A stretch of DNA of 64,000 nt from Ruegeria arenilitoris (GCF_042675705.1 NZ_JBHTJJ010000007.1); one strand, 5' to 3'; positions 8,708-17,205 are shown, counted from the stretch's first letter. A program made the numbers and translations. The notes: generated by a model not told the origin, from the sequence alone.

Positions 8708-8872
8708 GTCAGCCACCCATTTTCTTCACCCAATCGCCATTCTGCGGCCTTAGGTGTTTAGAAAACTCTAATGTGCGCATTTGAAGCGAATTGGACCGGT
8801 CCCAACCCCTTGCCGCGCAACCCGGACTGCCGATAATGTCCCCCTGAACCTTGATGCGGAAGGCAGTTCAAT

Positions 8873-9748
8873 ATGGACGTGAAATCAGTCGGAGTAATCG
8901 GCGCGGGCCAGATGGGCAACGGAATCGCCCATGTGATGGCGTTGGCAGGGTATAACGTTCTGCTGAACGACATCAGCCAGGATGCGCTGGATGCTGCCAT
9001 TGAAACGATCAAGGGCAACCTGGCTCGTCAGGTGTCACGCGGCAAGATCGGTGACGACGAGATGCAGGCCGCACTGCAGCGGATCAAGACCACGCTGAAC
9101 CTTCCGGAGATCGGCCAGACGGACCTCGTGATCGAAGCCGCGACCGAGCGTGAGGCCATCAAGCATGCGATTTTCGAGGATCTGCAGCCGCATTTGCAGG
9201 CTCACACGATCCTGACGTCGAACACCTCGTCCATTTCGATCACAAGGCTTGCCAGCCGGACGGATCGGCCGGAGCGGTTCATGGGGTTCCACTTCATGAA
9301 CCCGGTTCCTGTCATGCAATTGGTCGAGTTGATTCGCGGTATCGCCACCGACGAAGAAACCTTTGCTACCTGCAAAGCCGTGGTGGATCGGTTGGGCAAA
9401 ACCGCCGCCAGCGCCGAGGATTTTCCGGCCTTCATCGTGAACCGCATCCTGATGCCGATGATCAACGAGGCCGTCTATACTCTGTATGAAGGGGTCGGCA
9501 GCGTTCAGTCGATCGACCAATCCATGAAGCTGGGCGCCAATCATCCCATGGGCCCGCTGGAACTGGCCGATTTCATCGGGCTGGACACCTGCCTGGCCAT
9601 CATGAACGTCCTCCATGAAGGGTTGGCGGATACAAAGTACCGCCCCTGCCCTTTGCTGACGAAATATGTCGAGGCCGGCTGGCTGGGCCGCAAGACCGAT
9701 CGCGGGTTTTATGACTACCGTGGCGAGGTTCCGGCCCCGACGCGCTAA
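8873..9748 (+). CDS. 3-hydroxybutyryl-CoA dehydrogenase
   Basis: A 291-residue NAD(P)-dependent dehydrogenase of the 3-hydroxyacyl-CoA dehydrogenase family. It has the Rossmann motif GAGQMGNG at residues 10-17 and the active-site region GFHFMNPVPVMQLVE with His140 and Asn143. The C-terminal dimerisation domain (about 185-285) is complete. It interconverts 3-hydroxybutyryl-CoA and acetoacetyl-CoA in short-chain fatty acid and polyhydroxybutyrate metabolism. In many roseobacters this gene follows etfBA; here the DUF6473 gene lies between them on the other strand. A palindrome at 8793-8802 lies upstream. Confidence 0.93.
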   Translation: MDVKSVGVIGAGQMGNGIAHVMALAGYNVLLNDISQDALDAAIETIKGNLARQVSRGKIGDDEMQAALQRIKTTLNLPEIGQTDLVIEAATEREAIKHAIFEDLQPHLQAHTILTSNTSSISITRLASRTDRPERFMGFHFMNPVPVMQLVELIRGIATDEETFATCKAVVDRLGKTAASAEDFPAFIVNRILMPMINEAVYTLYEGVGSVQSIDQSMKLGANHPMGPLELADFIGLDTCLAIMNVLHEGLADTKYRPCPLLTKYVEAGWLGRKTDRGFYDYRGEVPAPTR

Positions 9749-9804
9749 GCCGTCAAGGGACCGACCCGCTCGCCCGCGATATTTTCGCGCCAATGAACGG
9801 TGGA

Positions 9805-10704
9805 TCAGGCTTGCGGTGACTGCCCCAAGGCCAGCGTGTGTTTTCTGAGCCAGGCCATGAATCCGCGCGGGTCGCGTTCGAGCAGTTTCATGTCCTCGTC
9901 CGAAATCGGCTCTCCGATTACCGGGCCGATCGGTTTGTTGCAGGACCGGACGATCTCATGCAGCAGAAGTCCCTGACGCAGAATTGCCGATAGTTTGTTG
10001 GCAATCTGGTACCAGCGCGAGTTGCTGCCGGGGAAGTAGATGGGCAGGACCTTAGCACCGGATCGCCGGATCATCTTAGCTGTGAACACGTTCCATTCGC
10101 GTTCCTGAGCGGGGCCGAACCAGGTGTCGGAAGACATCACCACCCCGGATGGGAACAGCGCGACGACACCACCGTTCTTGAGGTGCTCCATCGCTTTGCC
10201 CCGCATCTCGAGCATCTTGCTTTGGGCTTCGGGGTCATGTGGAAACGGGACCGGGATCATGAACGAGGTCGCGGCCTCATCCAGCCCGGTCAGAACCGAG
10301 CGGGTCAGGATACGGTAGTCCTGGCGCACCCGTCCGATCAACTCGGCCAGGATCATGCCGTCCACCATCCCATGCGGGTGATTGGCTACCACCACAACGG
10401 GCCCCTCTTTCGGAATGCGCGCAATCTGGTGTTCGGGCGTGGTCAGGTCGATTCCCATGATACCAAGGGCACCACCCCAGAATTTCTGGCCGCGATACTT
10501 TTCATTCTGCTTTTCGAACTTGTTGACCATGCGCAGAATGGTCATCTTGCCTGTGCACCATTCGATCGCCTTGATGGCCGTCGAGGTCCAGGCGTCGTCA
10601 AACGAATTTGCGTAGGTCAGCGTGCGGCGGTCGTAGATTTCGCCCGCTTCCGCGGTCTCGGCCACCACCGTGTTGGTCTTGGTATCGTGCGTGGTTTCCG
10701 CCAA
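9805..10704 (-). CDS. Lysophospholipid acyltransferase family protein (PlsC-like)
   Basis: A 299-residue protein of the PlsC superfamily, which transfers acyl groups to glycerophospholipids or related lipids. The acceptor motif is ANHPHGMVDG, where His and Asp are five residues apart rather than the usual four (HX4D), as in the haemolysin-like acyltransferase branch. A second block, FPSGVVMS, resembles motif III (FPEG), and FPGSNSRW follows. The only long in-frame start is a TTG at 10704, so the N-terminus is uncertain; GTG codons at 10668 and 10665 are alternatives. It follows the HPr gene closely on the same strand and may be read through from it. Confidence 0.75.
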   Translation of the reverse strand: MAETTHDTKTNTVVAETAEAGEIYDRRTLTYANSFDDAWTSTAIKAIEWCTGKMTILRMVNKFEKQNEKYRGQKFWGGALGIMGIDLTTPEHQIARIPKEGPVVVVANHPHGMVDGMILAELIGRVRQDYRILTRSVLTGLDEAATSFMIPVPFPHDPEAQSKMLEMRGKAMEHLKNGGVVALFPSGVVMSSDTWFGPAQEREWNVFTAKMIRRSGAKVLPIYFPGSNSRWYQIANKLSAILRQGLLLHEIVRSCNKPIGPVIGEPISDEDMKLLERDPRGFMAWLRKHTLALGQSPQA

Positions 10705-10745
10705 TTCCTGGTCTTCCCGTTCTTGTTTCGTGGCAGTGCCCTGCG

Positions 10746-11015
10746 TCAGAAACCTTCGCCGAACTTGTCGTTCACCAATGCTTCCAGTGCGACTGCCAGC
10801 GCCTCAGCATCCGGCCCGGACGTTTCGACGTCAATAGTCGTTCCACGCGAAGCCGCCAACATCAAAAGGCCCATAATGCTGTCACCCGACGCGGACATAC
10901 CGTCTTTGGACACTTCGGCGCGGGCGTCAAACCCTTCTACCACCTCGACCAATTTGGCTGAAGCGCGCGCGTGCAAGCCCTTTTCGTTGATTATTTTCAA
11001 GCTTTTGGTGGCCAT
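10746..11015 (-). CDS. ptsH: HPr-family phosphocarrier protein
   Basis: An 89-residue HPr. His15 lies in GLHARAS, the site phosphorylated by enzyme I, and Ser46 in SIMGLLML, the site used by HPr kinase. The ATG at 11015 is preferred to a TTG two codons upstream. It is the last PTS gene of a run hprK-rapZ-EIIA-ptsH. No sugar permease (EIIB/EIIC) is nearby, so this belongs to a regulatory phosphotransfer chain rather than a sugar uptake system. Enzyme I is not in this window. Confidence 0.92.
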   Translation of the reverse strand: MATKSLKIINEKGLHARASAKLVEVVEGFDARAEVSKDGMSASGDSIMGLLMLAASRGTTIDVETSGPDAEALAVALEALVNDKFGEGF

Positions 11016-11032
11016 ATTCAATCGATCCGATG

Positions 11033-11425
11033 TCAGTCCAATGTCACATTTTGCGCATTGATGTACTTTCGTCCAGCCTCCATGGCCCTACGGACGGCGT
11101 CCCCGACCGGAAGTTGGCGGCTTTTGGCCAGTTTGATCAGCATCGGAAGGTTGGCGCCGTAAAGAATTCTGCGGTCCTGCGGCGCACAGGCGCGTAGACT
11201 GAGATTCGAGGGGCTGCCCCCGAACAGATCGGTCACGACAACAACGCCGTCGCCGACATCCACAGCATCCGCGGCCCGACAGATTTCGGCCTGCTTTTCC
11301 TCGCGATCATGATCGGCGTCGATCGACACTGCCACAAGGCCGGGTTGCTTGCCCACGACGTGCTGCATGGCCGCCAGGTATTCCTGGGCCAATCCGCCAT
11401 GCGCCACGATTACAATTCCGATCAA
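11033..11425 (-). CDS. PTS EIIA component, mannose-family (regulatory)
   Basis: A 130-residue EIIA of the mannose/fructose family. His9 in IVIVAHGG is the phosphorylation site, and GVVVVTDLFGGSPSN is the second family signature. There are no adjacent EIIB, EIIC or EIID genes, so the protein probably acts as an output of a regulatory PTS. The start appears to be a TTG overlapping the rapZ stop codon (TTGA), since no ATG or GTG lies near the N-terminus. In other alphaproteobacteria this protein (often called ManX) is encoded between hprK and ptsH. Confidence 0.88.
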   Translation of the reverse strand: MIGIVIVAHGGLAQEYLAAMQHVVGKQPGLVAVSIDADHDREEKQAEICRAADAVDVGDGVVVVTDLFGGSPSNLSLRACAPQDRRILYGANLPMLIKLAKSRQLPVGDAVRRAMEAGRKYINAQNVTLD

Positions 11426-12303
11426 TCCGGCCTCACATTCAACGATCGACGTTCCATCTCGCGGTGTCTAATTGCCACCGGCTGCCCCTGCTCTGCAAGG
11501 GCTTTTGCGACGGCTTCGGCCATCGCGACCGAGCGGTGTTGACCCCCGGTACAGCCAAAGGCGACCGATAGGTGCGTTTTGCCCTCGGCCTTGAAGGCGG
11601 GCAGCAGAGACAGCAACAGTTCCACCACCCGTTCGAAAAAGGCGGCATAGTTCGTGTCAGCCTGAACATAGGACGCAACGTCCGGATTGCGACCATCAGC
11701 CTCGCGCAGCTCTGGACGCCAATAGGGATTGGCCAGAAATCGGCAATCGAACACCATGTCCAGACCCAGCGGCAGCCCCCGTTTGTAGGAGAAGGACTCG
11801 ATTGAAACGGCCAGATGCCGCCCCCCTGCCGGCGCGAACCAGCGTTCGACCTCGGATCGCAGCTGGTGCACGTTGAGCACGCTGGTATCGATCAGAGTGT
11901 CGGCGATCTCGCGGATCGGGTCCAACAATTCCTTCTCCTGACGGATGCCGGTTTCGGGGCTGGCATCGGTTGCGACCGGATGACGGCGCCGGGTTTCCGA
12001 AAATCGGCGCAACAGCACTTCGTCGCTGCAATCCAGATAAAGCGTGGATAGGTCCACCTGGCTCATCCGACCCAGTTTGGCGACCAATTCGATAAAACCG
12101 ATGGTCGAGAAATCACGATTGCGGGCATCGATCCCCAACGCCATCGGCCGGGAAGGATCCGCGCCCTCCATCAAGCGCAGCAACATGCCCATCGGCAAGT
12201 TATCGATGGCCTCATAGCCCAGATCCTCGAGCACATGAATCGCCGTCGACCGGCCCGCGCCCGACGGACCTGTCACCAGAACGATGCGCGTTTGTGCTGT
12301 CAT
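11422..12303 (-). CDS. rapZ: RNase adapter/nucleotide-binding protein RapZ
   Basis: A 293-residue RapZ (YvcJ) family protein with an N-terminal P-loop GPSGAGRST at residues 12-20 and the C-terminal block GCTGGQHRSVAMAE, which is highly conserved. In E. coli RapZ presents the sRNA GlmZ to RNase E and senses glucosamine-6-phosphate; that sRNA is not known in alphaproteobacteria, so the role here is open. The ATG at 12303 overlaps the hprK stop as ATGA, and the rapZ stop overlaps the EIIA start as TTGA. Its location inside a PTS regulatory operon suggests shared control of carbon and cell-wall metabolism. Confidence 0.93.
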   Translation of the reverse strand: MTAQTRIVLVTGPSGAGRSTAIHVLEDLGYEAIDNLPMGMLLRLMEGADPSRPMALGIDARNRDFSTIGFIELVAKLGRMSQVDLSTLYLDCSDEVLLRRFSETRRRHPVATDASPETGIRQEKELLDPIREIADTLIDTSVLNVHQLRSEVERWFAPAGGRHLAVSIESFSYKRGLPLGLDMVFDCRFLANPYWRPELREADGRNPDVASYVQADTNYAAFFERVVELLLSLLPAFKAEGKTHLSVAFGCTGGQHRSVAMAEAVAKALAEQGQPVAIRHREMERRSLNVRPD

Positions 12304-12770
12304 GTGCTTGGCCATTGCGGATCGACGCGCCCCATTTTCATCAGTTGAACAAGTGCTGATGCCAAGTTGGGGACGCCTGCGGCTCGAAGCAAGGGAACAG
12401 GATGTCCCAGCACAAGAACCTGTCGCGGTTCCGGCAGTCGCTGGGATTCCACCTGATCCAGATCCACGATCCATTCCAACGGAACGGGGCCGCAGGCCGT
12501 GGCGCGCAGCAGGCCAAGGCCTCGGGCTTCGACCAATCCTCGGATCTGAGGGACCGCATCCGCCAGCACCCGGTCGCCCGACAAGGTTAAGTTTACACGA
12601 TCATCGGCGACCAGGTCCGCGCCGAAACCCATCATCTGCAATGCAAGTGCCGATTTTCCGGCCCCGGACGGCCCCGAAATCAGGGCGCCGCGGCCAGCAA
12701 CGGCAACGCATGTGGCGTGCACGCAGACCGGATCATCGCCGGGCATCTCGGGAAGGCGCGAAGCGCACAT
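12300..12770 (-). CDS. hprK: HPr kinase/phosphorylase, short alphaproteobacterial form
   Basis: A 156-residue protein corresponding only to the C-terminal kinase domain of Gram-positive HprK. The P-loop is GPSGAGKS at 33-40, and ADDRVNL follows at 55-61 with catalytic Asp. It phosphorylates HPr on Ser46 and thereby tunes PTS signalling. Lack of the N-terminal domain is normal for this class and not a truncation. It begins 3 bp after the ChvG stop and overlaps rapZ by four bases, placing it in one transcript with the two-component system. Confidence 0.9.
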   Translation of the reverse strand: MCASRLPEMPGDDPVCVHATCVAVAGRGALISGPSGAGKSALALQMMGFGADLVADDRVNLTLSGDRVLADAVPQIRGLVEARGLGLLRATACGPVPLEWIVDLDQVESQRLPEPRQVLVLGHPVPLLRAAGVPNLASALVQLMKMGRVDPQWPST

Positions 12771-12773
12771 CGC

Positions 12774-14486
12774 CTAAAGGGGAAGACCCACGACAAACCG
12801 CGCACCTTGCGGGTCCGACGTGATGTCAGCCTCGGTCGGACGGATGTTCTCGGCCCAGATGACGCCGCCGTGGGCCTCGACAATCTGTTTCGAGATCGCC
12901 AGTCCAAGGCCCGAGTTGTTGCCGAAATGCTCAGCCGGGCGCTGCGAGTAGAAGCGCTTGAAAACCTTGGTCAGGGCCTGGTCCGGAATACCGGGGCCGG
13001 TGTCTTCGACAACAACCAGAACCCGGTTTTCGCGTTGGCGCACCCATACGCGGATCGCGTCGTTTTCCTCGCAGAAGGAAATGGCATTTGTAATCAGGTT
13101 CACGAATACCTGCGCCAGACGGGCCTCGAGCCCGTTTAAGACGATGGGCTTGGACGGCAAATCCGTGATGTAGTCGATCCCCTTCGACCGGGCATCTTCG
13201 CCCAGGTACTGACCGATATTGCCTATCAGCTTCAGAAGATCGAAGGGCTGCTCCTGCTCTTTGACCAGTTCAGCATCCAGGCGGGACGCGTTCGAGATGT
13301 CGCTGACAAGGCGGTCCAACCGGCGGACATCGTGCTCGATGACGCCCAACAGTTTCTCACGTTGATCGTCGCGCTTGACCATTCGCAGCGTACCGACGGC
13401 CGATTGCAGGCTGGCCAAGGGGTTCTTTATTTCATGCGCGACATCAGCCGCGAACTGTTCGTTTGCGTCTATCCGGTTGTAGAGCGCCGTCACCATTCCC
13501 CGCAGCGCGCGGCTAAGCCGACCAATCTCGTCTGGGCGGGCGCTCAGGTCGGGGATGCGGATACGACCGGGATTGACCCCAGTGCCGCGGTCCTTGCCCA
13601 TTTCGGCCGCAGCGGCCAGATCCGCCAGCGGGTTCGCGATGGTCGAGGCCAACACAAGGCTGAGACCCACCGAGACCAGCAGGGCAACGACAAACATCTG
13701 CAGAATGCGCTCCTGCTCTTTCCGAGCCAGTGCGTCGATTTCTCCGGCGGGGCCGGCCATTGCGACAGCCCCCACAGGGGCGCCATCCAGAACGATCGGC
13801 GACGCCGCCACAATCACGGTGTCTCCGGCCGCGTCAGACACGGCGTGAACCTGCATGTGGCCGTCCAGCGCGTTTGGTATGATGTCCTGAACCCGCTGTG
13901 CCAGCGTCGGCGCCTCGGTTTCAGATCCGGTGGTGAAAACCGAATACAGACCATTCCAGACGGCGGTCAGGGCATCAGAGATCAATGTGCTGCCAGTCGG
14001 AACATCCGCTTCGGCCTGAATCAGGCCCGGCAATTCCGCCACGGTCGAGGAACCGCGAGTCCAGCCGATCAACGTGCCGGTGCTGTCATAGACGAATACT
14101 TCGCCGCCTTCGGGGATGCTCAGCCCGGCAAGGGTCGCCTTGACGTTAAGGTCAGAAGCGTCCCGCGATCCGGCAACCTGGCGCAGCTGGGCCTCGAAGA
14201 CGTTGCTGACCAGTTGCGCATCGCCGATCAGGTCCCGCGCCGTTTGCTGGACCCTCTCTTTTCGGGTGTCGTCCAGGTAAAGTAGCCCCGCGACCAGGAT
14301 CACCAAAGCAATCAGGTTGAACGTGATGATCTTGCGCGCCAGCGGCGAGTTGCGCAGCGTGAACAGGGTACGCCGCGATCGCCGCGCGCGCAGCTCGGCC
14401 GACTCGGGGTCTTGCGGGATGACCCAATCATCACCCAGAACGACGTCACCGTCGCGCAACTCGCTGGATTGCTCGGTGTCACGCAC
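12774..14486 (-). CDS. chvG: Sensor histidine kinase ChvG (ExoS type)
   Basis: A 570-residue membrane histidine kinase. It has a cytoplasmic N-terminus, a first transmembrane segment near 52-72, a large periplasmic sensing region (about 75-260), a second transmembrane segment near 263-283, a HAMP domain, the H-box AADVAHEIKNPL with phosphorylated His351, and an ATPase domain with DTGPGIPD and GLGLAISK. ChvG/ExoS kinases respond to acid and envelope stress and drive ChvI. The start is a GTG, with AAGGTGA nine bases upstream. It lies 35 bp after chvI and directly before hprK. Confidence 0.92.
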   Translation of the reverse strand: MRDTEQSSELRDGDVVLGDDWVIPQDPESAELRARRSRRTLFTLRNSPLARKIITFNLIALVILVAGLLYLDDTRKERVQQTARDLIGDAQLVSNVFEAQLRQVAGSRDASDLNVKATLAGLSIPEGGEVFVYDSTGTLIGWTRGSSTVAELPGLIQAEADVPTGSTLISDALTAVWNGLYSVFTTGSETEAPTLAQRVQDIIPNALDGHMQVHAVSDAAGDTVIVAASPIVLDGAPVGAVAMAGPAGEIDALARKEQERILQMFVVALLVSVGLSLVLASTIANPLADLAAAAEMGKDRGTGVNPGRIRIPDLSARPDEIGRLSRALRGMVTALYNRIDANEQFAADVAHEIKNPLASLQSAVGTLRMVKRDDQREKLLGVIEHDVRRLDRLVSDISNASRLDAELVKEQEQPFDLLKLIGNIGQYLGEDARSKGIDYITDLPSKPIVLNGLEARLAQVFVNLITNAISFCEENDAIRVWVRQRENRVLVVVEDTGPGIPDQALTKVFKRFYSQRPAEHFGNNSGLGLAISKQIVEAHGGVIWAENIRPTEADITSDPQGARFVVGLPL

Positions 14487-14521
14487 GAAACAAATTCACC
14501 TTTGCAGAAAGCCGGGCCGGC

Positions 14522-15226
14522 TTATTCCTCGTTGTAACGGTACCCGATACCGTACAGCGTTTCGATAGCCGAAAACTCGGGATCAGCCGCACGCATCTTC
14601 TTGCGTAGACGCTTGATGTGGCTGTCGATGGTCCGGTCGTCGACATAGACCTGATCATCATATGCGACATCCATCAGCTGATCGCGGCTTTTTACGAAAC
14701 CGGGGCGCTGCGCCAAGGCCTGCAGCAGCAGGAATTCCGTGACCGTCAGGGAAACATCGGCTCCCTTCCAGCTGACCGCATGACGCAGCGGGTCCATGCG
14801 CAGGTCGCCGCGCTCCATCACCTTTGCGTCCCCGGTGGTTGCAGCCGACGCATCCCCGTCGGTCGCTTCCTGACGGCGCAGCAGCGCACGGATGCGTTCA
14901 ACCAGAAGGCGTTGAGAGAACGGCTTTTTCACGTAGTCATCGGCGCCCATGCGCAGGCCCAGAACCTCGTCGATCTCATCGTCTTTCGAGGTGAGGAAAA
15001 TCACCGGCATCTGGGTTTTCTGCCGCAGCCGCTGCAGCAGATCCATTCCGTCCATGCGGGGCATCTTGATGTCCAGAACCGCCATATCCGGCAGTTTCTT
15101 GTTGAACGCATCAAGGGCTGCCTGCCCGTCATTGTAGGTTTCGACCTCGAACCCTTCGGCCTCGAGCGTCATGGATACAGACGTCAGAATGTTCCGATCG
15201 TCATCCACCAGTGCAATCTTAGACAT
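14522..15226 (-). CDS. chvI: Response regulator ChvI, OmpR family
   Basis: A 234-residue response regulator: receiver domain with acidic pocket DDD at 8-10 and phosphorylated Asp52, then a winged-helix OmpR-type DNA-binding domain ending in SHIKRLRKKM and TLYGIGYRYNEE. ChvI is essential or nearly so in several alphaproteobacteria and controls envelope, exopolysaccharide and carbon genes. It is the first gene of the chvI-chvG-hprK-rapZ-EIIA-ptsH cluster and is divergent from pckA, an arrangement conserved in rhizobia. The shared 346-bp region upstream should contain both promoters. Confidence 0.94.
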   Translation of the reverse strand: MSKIALVDDDRNILTSVSMTLEAEGFEVETYNDGQAALDAFNKKLPDMAVLDIKMPRMDGMDLLQRLRQKTQMPVIFLTSKDDEIDEVLGLRMGADDYVKKPFSQRLLVERIRALLRRQEATDGDASAATTGDAKVMERGDLRMDPLRHAVSWKGADVSLTVTEFLLLQALAQRPGFVKSRDQLMDVAYDDQVYVDDRTIDSHIKRLRKKMRAADPEFSAIETLYGIGYRYNEE

Positions 15227-15572
15227 CGGGCTGCCCCTTTACCTGCTCACTCACGATATATTTTTGCTTTTTGTAGGGCATTCTTGGCTTTTTTAAGGCC
15301 GCGAATCAATCCGGATGTACGAATCGCGCCACATTGTTCACGATCCTGCGACAAAAAGGTCGTCCTGCGCTTCCGAAAGTGCCCGGGTTTTCCGACCGGA
15401 AAATCTTGGTTGCGCTAAACCCGGCCTTGGTTGCGCTAACTGTGCCAAACCGTCCTGTTCATGCCCTAAACGGCCGTGATATGAGGCCCTTATTCGTCGG
15501 ACTAACCGGCACTACGCCTCATGAGCGCAGACGGCCCCAACCGCCGCAGCGCCGCCACAGGAGAAGACACGA
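15227..15572. promoter_or_regulatory. Divergent chvI/pckA control region
   Basis: This 346-bp region separates two divergent operons and has no gene. It contains two identical 14-bp direct repeats CTTGGTTGCGCTAA at 15405-15418 and 15426-15439, spaced 21 bp start to start, that is, on the same face of the helix. They lie 134-168 bp before the pckA start. The pckA ribosome-binding site AGGAGAAG is at its right end. Promoter elements could not be fixed by eye. Confidence 0.6.
15405..15439. repeat. Pair of 14-bp direct repeats, likely regulator sites for pckA
   Basis: CTTGGTTGCGCTAA occurs twice, at 15405-15418 and 15426-15439, separated by seven bases. A spacing of 21 bp (two helical turns) is what a dimeric or cooperative regulator would need. 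Candidates are a LacI-type regulator of the kind known to control pckA in Sinorhizobium (PckR), or phosphorylated ChvI, an OmpR-family protein that prefers direct repeats. This is inference from position and symmetry only. Confidence 0.55.
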
Positions 15573-17171
15573 ATGACATTTGGACGGGTAAACCCGCAGT
15601 TCCGCCTCGAAGATCAAGGCATCGAGGGGCTGGGCAATGTCTATTACAACTTGATGGAGCCGGCGCTGATTCAGAAAGCGCTCAAGCGGAATGAAGGCAC
15701 GCTGGGCAATGGCGGAGCGTTTCTGGTGTCCACCGGCAAGTTCACGGGCCGGTCCCCCAAGGACAAGCACGTCGTCCGGACCGAAAGCGTGGCGGAAAGC
15801 ATCTGGTGGGAAAACAACGCGGAAATGAGCCCCGATGGCTTTGACGCGCTGTACGCCGACATGCTGGCCCATATGAAAGGCAAGGACTATTTCGTTCAGG
15901 ATCTGGTTGGCGGCGCGGATCATGCCTATGCGATCAATGTGCGCATGGTTACGGAACTGGCCTGGCACAACCTTTTCATCCGGCACCTGCTGCGTCGCCC
16001 GGACCGCGAGGACCTGGACGAATTCATCGCAGACTACACCATCATCAACTGCCCCAGTTTTCAGGCGGACCCGAAAAAGCACGATTGCCGCAGCGAAACG
16101 GTGATCGCGCTGAACTTTGACCGCAAACTGATTCTCATCGGCGGCACAGAGTATGCGGGCGAGAACAAGAAATCCGTGTTCACGCTTCTGAACTACCTGC
16201 TGCCGGAAAAAGGCGTGATGCCGATGCACTGCTCGGCCAACCATGCGGTGGGCAACCCAGTCGACACCGCCGTGTTCTTCGGCCTGTCCGGCACCGGAAA
16301 GACCACGCTTTCGGCTGATCCGGCGCGTGTTCTGATCGGCGACGACGAGCACGGCTGGTCGGATCGCGGGACCTTCAACTTCGAAGGCGGATGCTATGCC
16401 AAGACCATAAATCTGAGCGCCGAAGCGGAACCCGAGATCTACGCGACCACGTCGAAGTTCGGCACGGTGATCGAGAACATGGTCTTCAATCCCGAGACCC
16501 TGGAACTGGATTTCAACGATGACAGCCTGACTGCGAACATGCGGTGCGCCTACCCGCTGGAATACATCTCGAACGCCTCCAAGACGGCGCTGGGCGGGCA
16601 CCCGAAAAACATCATTATGCTGACCTGTGATGCCTTTGGCGTCCTGCCTCCGATCGCCCGGCTGACCCCGGCGCAGGCGATGTACCACTTCCTGTCGGGC
16701 TTCACCTCGAAGGTTGCCGGAACCGAACGCGGCGTGACCGAGCCGCAGCCGACCTTCTCGACCTGCTTCGGCGCCCCGTTCATGCCGCGCCGCCCCGAGG
16801 AATACGGCAAGCTGCTGCGCGACAAGATCGCCCAGCACGGCGCGACATGCTGGCTGGTCAATACCGGCTGGACCGGCGGCGCATACGGCGTTGGCAGCCG
16901 GATGCCGATCAAGGCCACGCGTGCCCTGCTGACCGCCGCATTGGACGGGTCGCTGGCCGATGCCGAGTATCGCAAGGACGCCAATTTCGGCTTCGACGTT
17001 CCGGTGACGGTCCCTGGTGTGCCCGAAGTTCTGCTGGATCCGCGCCGCACATGGGACGATCAGGCCGCATTCGACCGGCAAGCCGAAAAGCTGGTGCAGA
17101 TGTTCGCCGAGAACTTTGAACAGTACCTGCCCTTCATCGACGAAGACATCAAAGCGGTCGCAATCGGTTGA
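15573..17171 (+). CDS. pckA: Phosphoenolpyruvate carboxykinase (ATP)
   Basis: A 532-residue ATP-type PEP carboxykinase that converts oxaloacetate and ATP to phosphoenolpyruvate, CO2 and ADP, the entry step of gluconeogenesis. The kinase P-loop GLSGTGKTTLS begins at residue 237, and the metal-binding block IGDDEHGW follows. FTGRSPKDK near the N-terminus binds substrate. The ATG at 15573 is preceded by AGGAGAAG. It is divergent from chvI. A GC-rich stem-loop at 17180-17205 lies just after the stop. Confidence 0.96.
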   Translation: MTFGRVNPQFRLEDQGIEGLGNVYYNLMEPALIQKALKRNEGTLGNGGAFLVSTGKFTGRSPKDKHVVRTESVAESIWWENNAEMSPDGFDALYADMLAHMKGKDYFVQDLVGGADHAYAINVRMVTELAWHNLFIRHLLRRPDREDLDEFIADYTIINCPSFQADPKKHDCRSETVIALNFDRKLILIGGTEYAGENKKSVFTLLNYLLPEKGVMPMHCSANHAVGNPVDTAVFFGLSGTGKTTLSADPARVLIGDDEHGWSDRGTFNFEGGCYAKTINLSAEAEPEIYATTSKFGTVIENMVFNPETLELDFNDDSLTANMRCAYPLEYISNASKTALGGHPKNIIMLTCDAFGVLPPIARLTPAQAMYHFLSGFTSKVAGTERGVTEPQPTFSTCFGAPFMPRRPEEYGKLLRDKIAQHGATCWLVNTGWTGGAYGVGSRMPIKATRALLTAALDGSLADAEYRKDANFGFDVPVTVPGVPEVLLDPRRTWDDQAAFDRQAEKLVQMFAENFEQYLPFIDEDIKAVAIG

Positions 17172-17179
17172 ACCGACAT

Positions 17180-17205
17180 GCAGGGGCGCGGTTGCGGGCC
17201 CCTGC
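17180..17205 (+). terminator. Stem-loop after pckA
   Basis: GCAGGGGC-N10-GCCCCTGC forms an eight-pair perfect stem nine bases after the pckA stop. No T-run follows, so it may act as an mRNA 3' stabiliser or a weak terminator rather than a classical intrinsic terminator. Confidence 0.5.
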
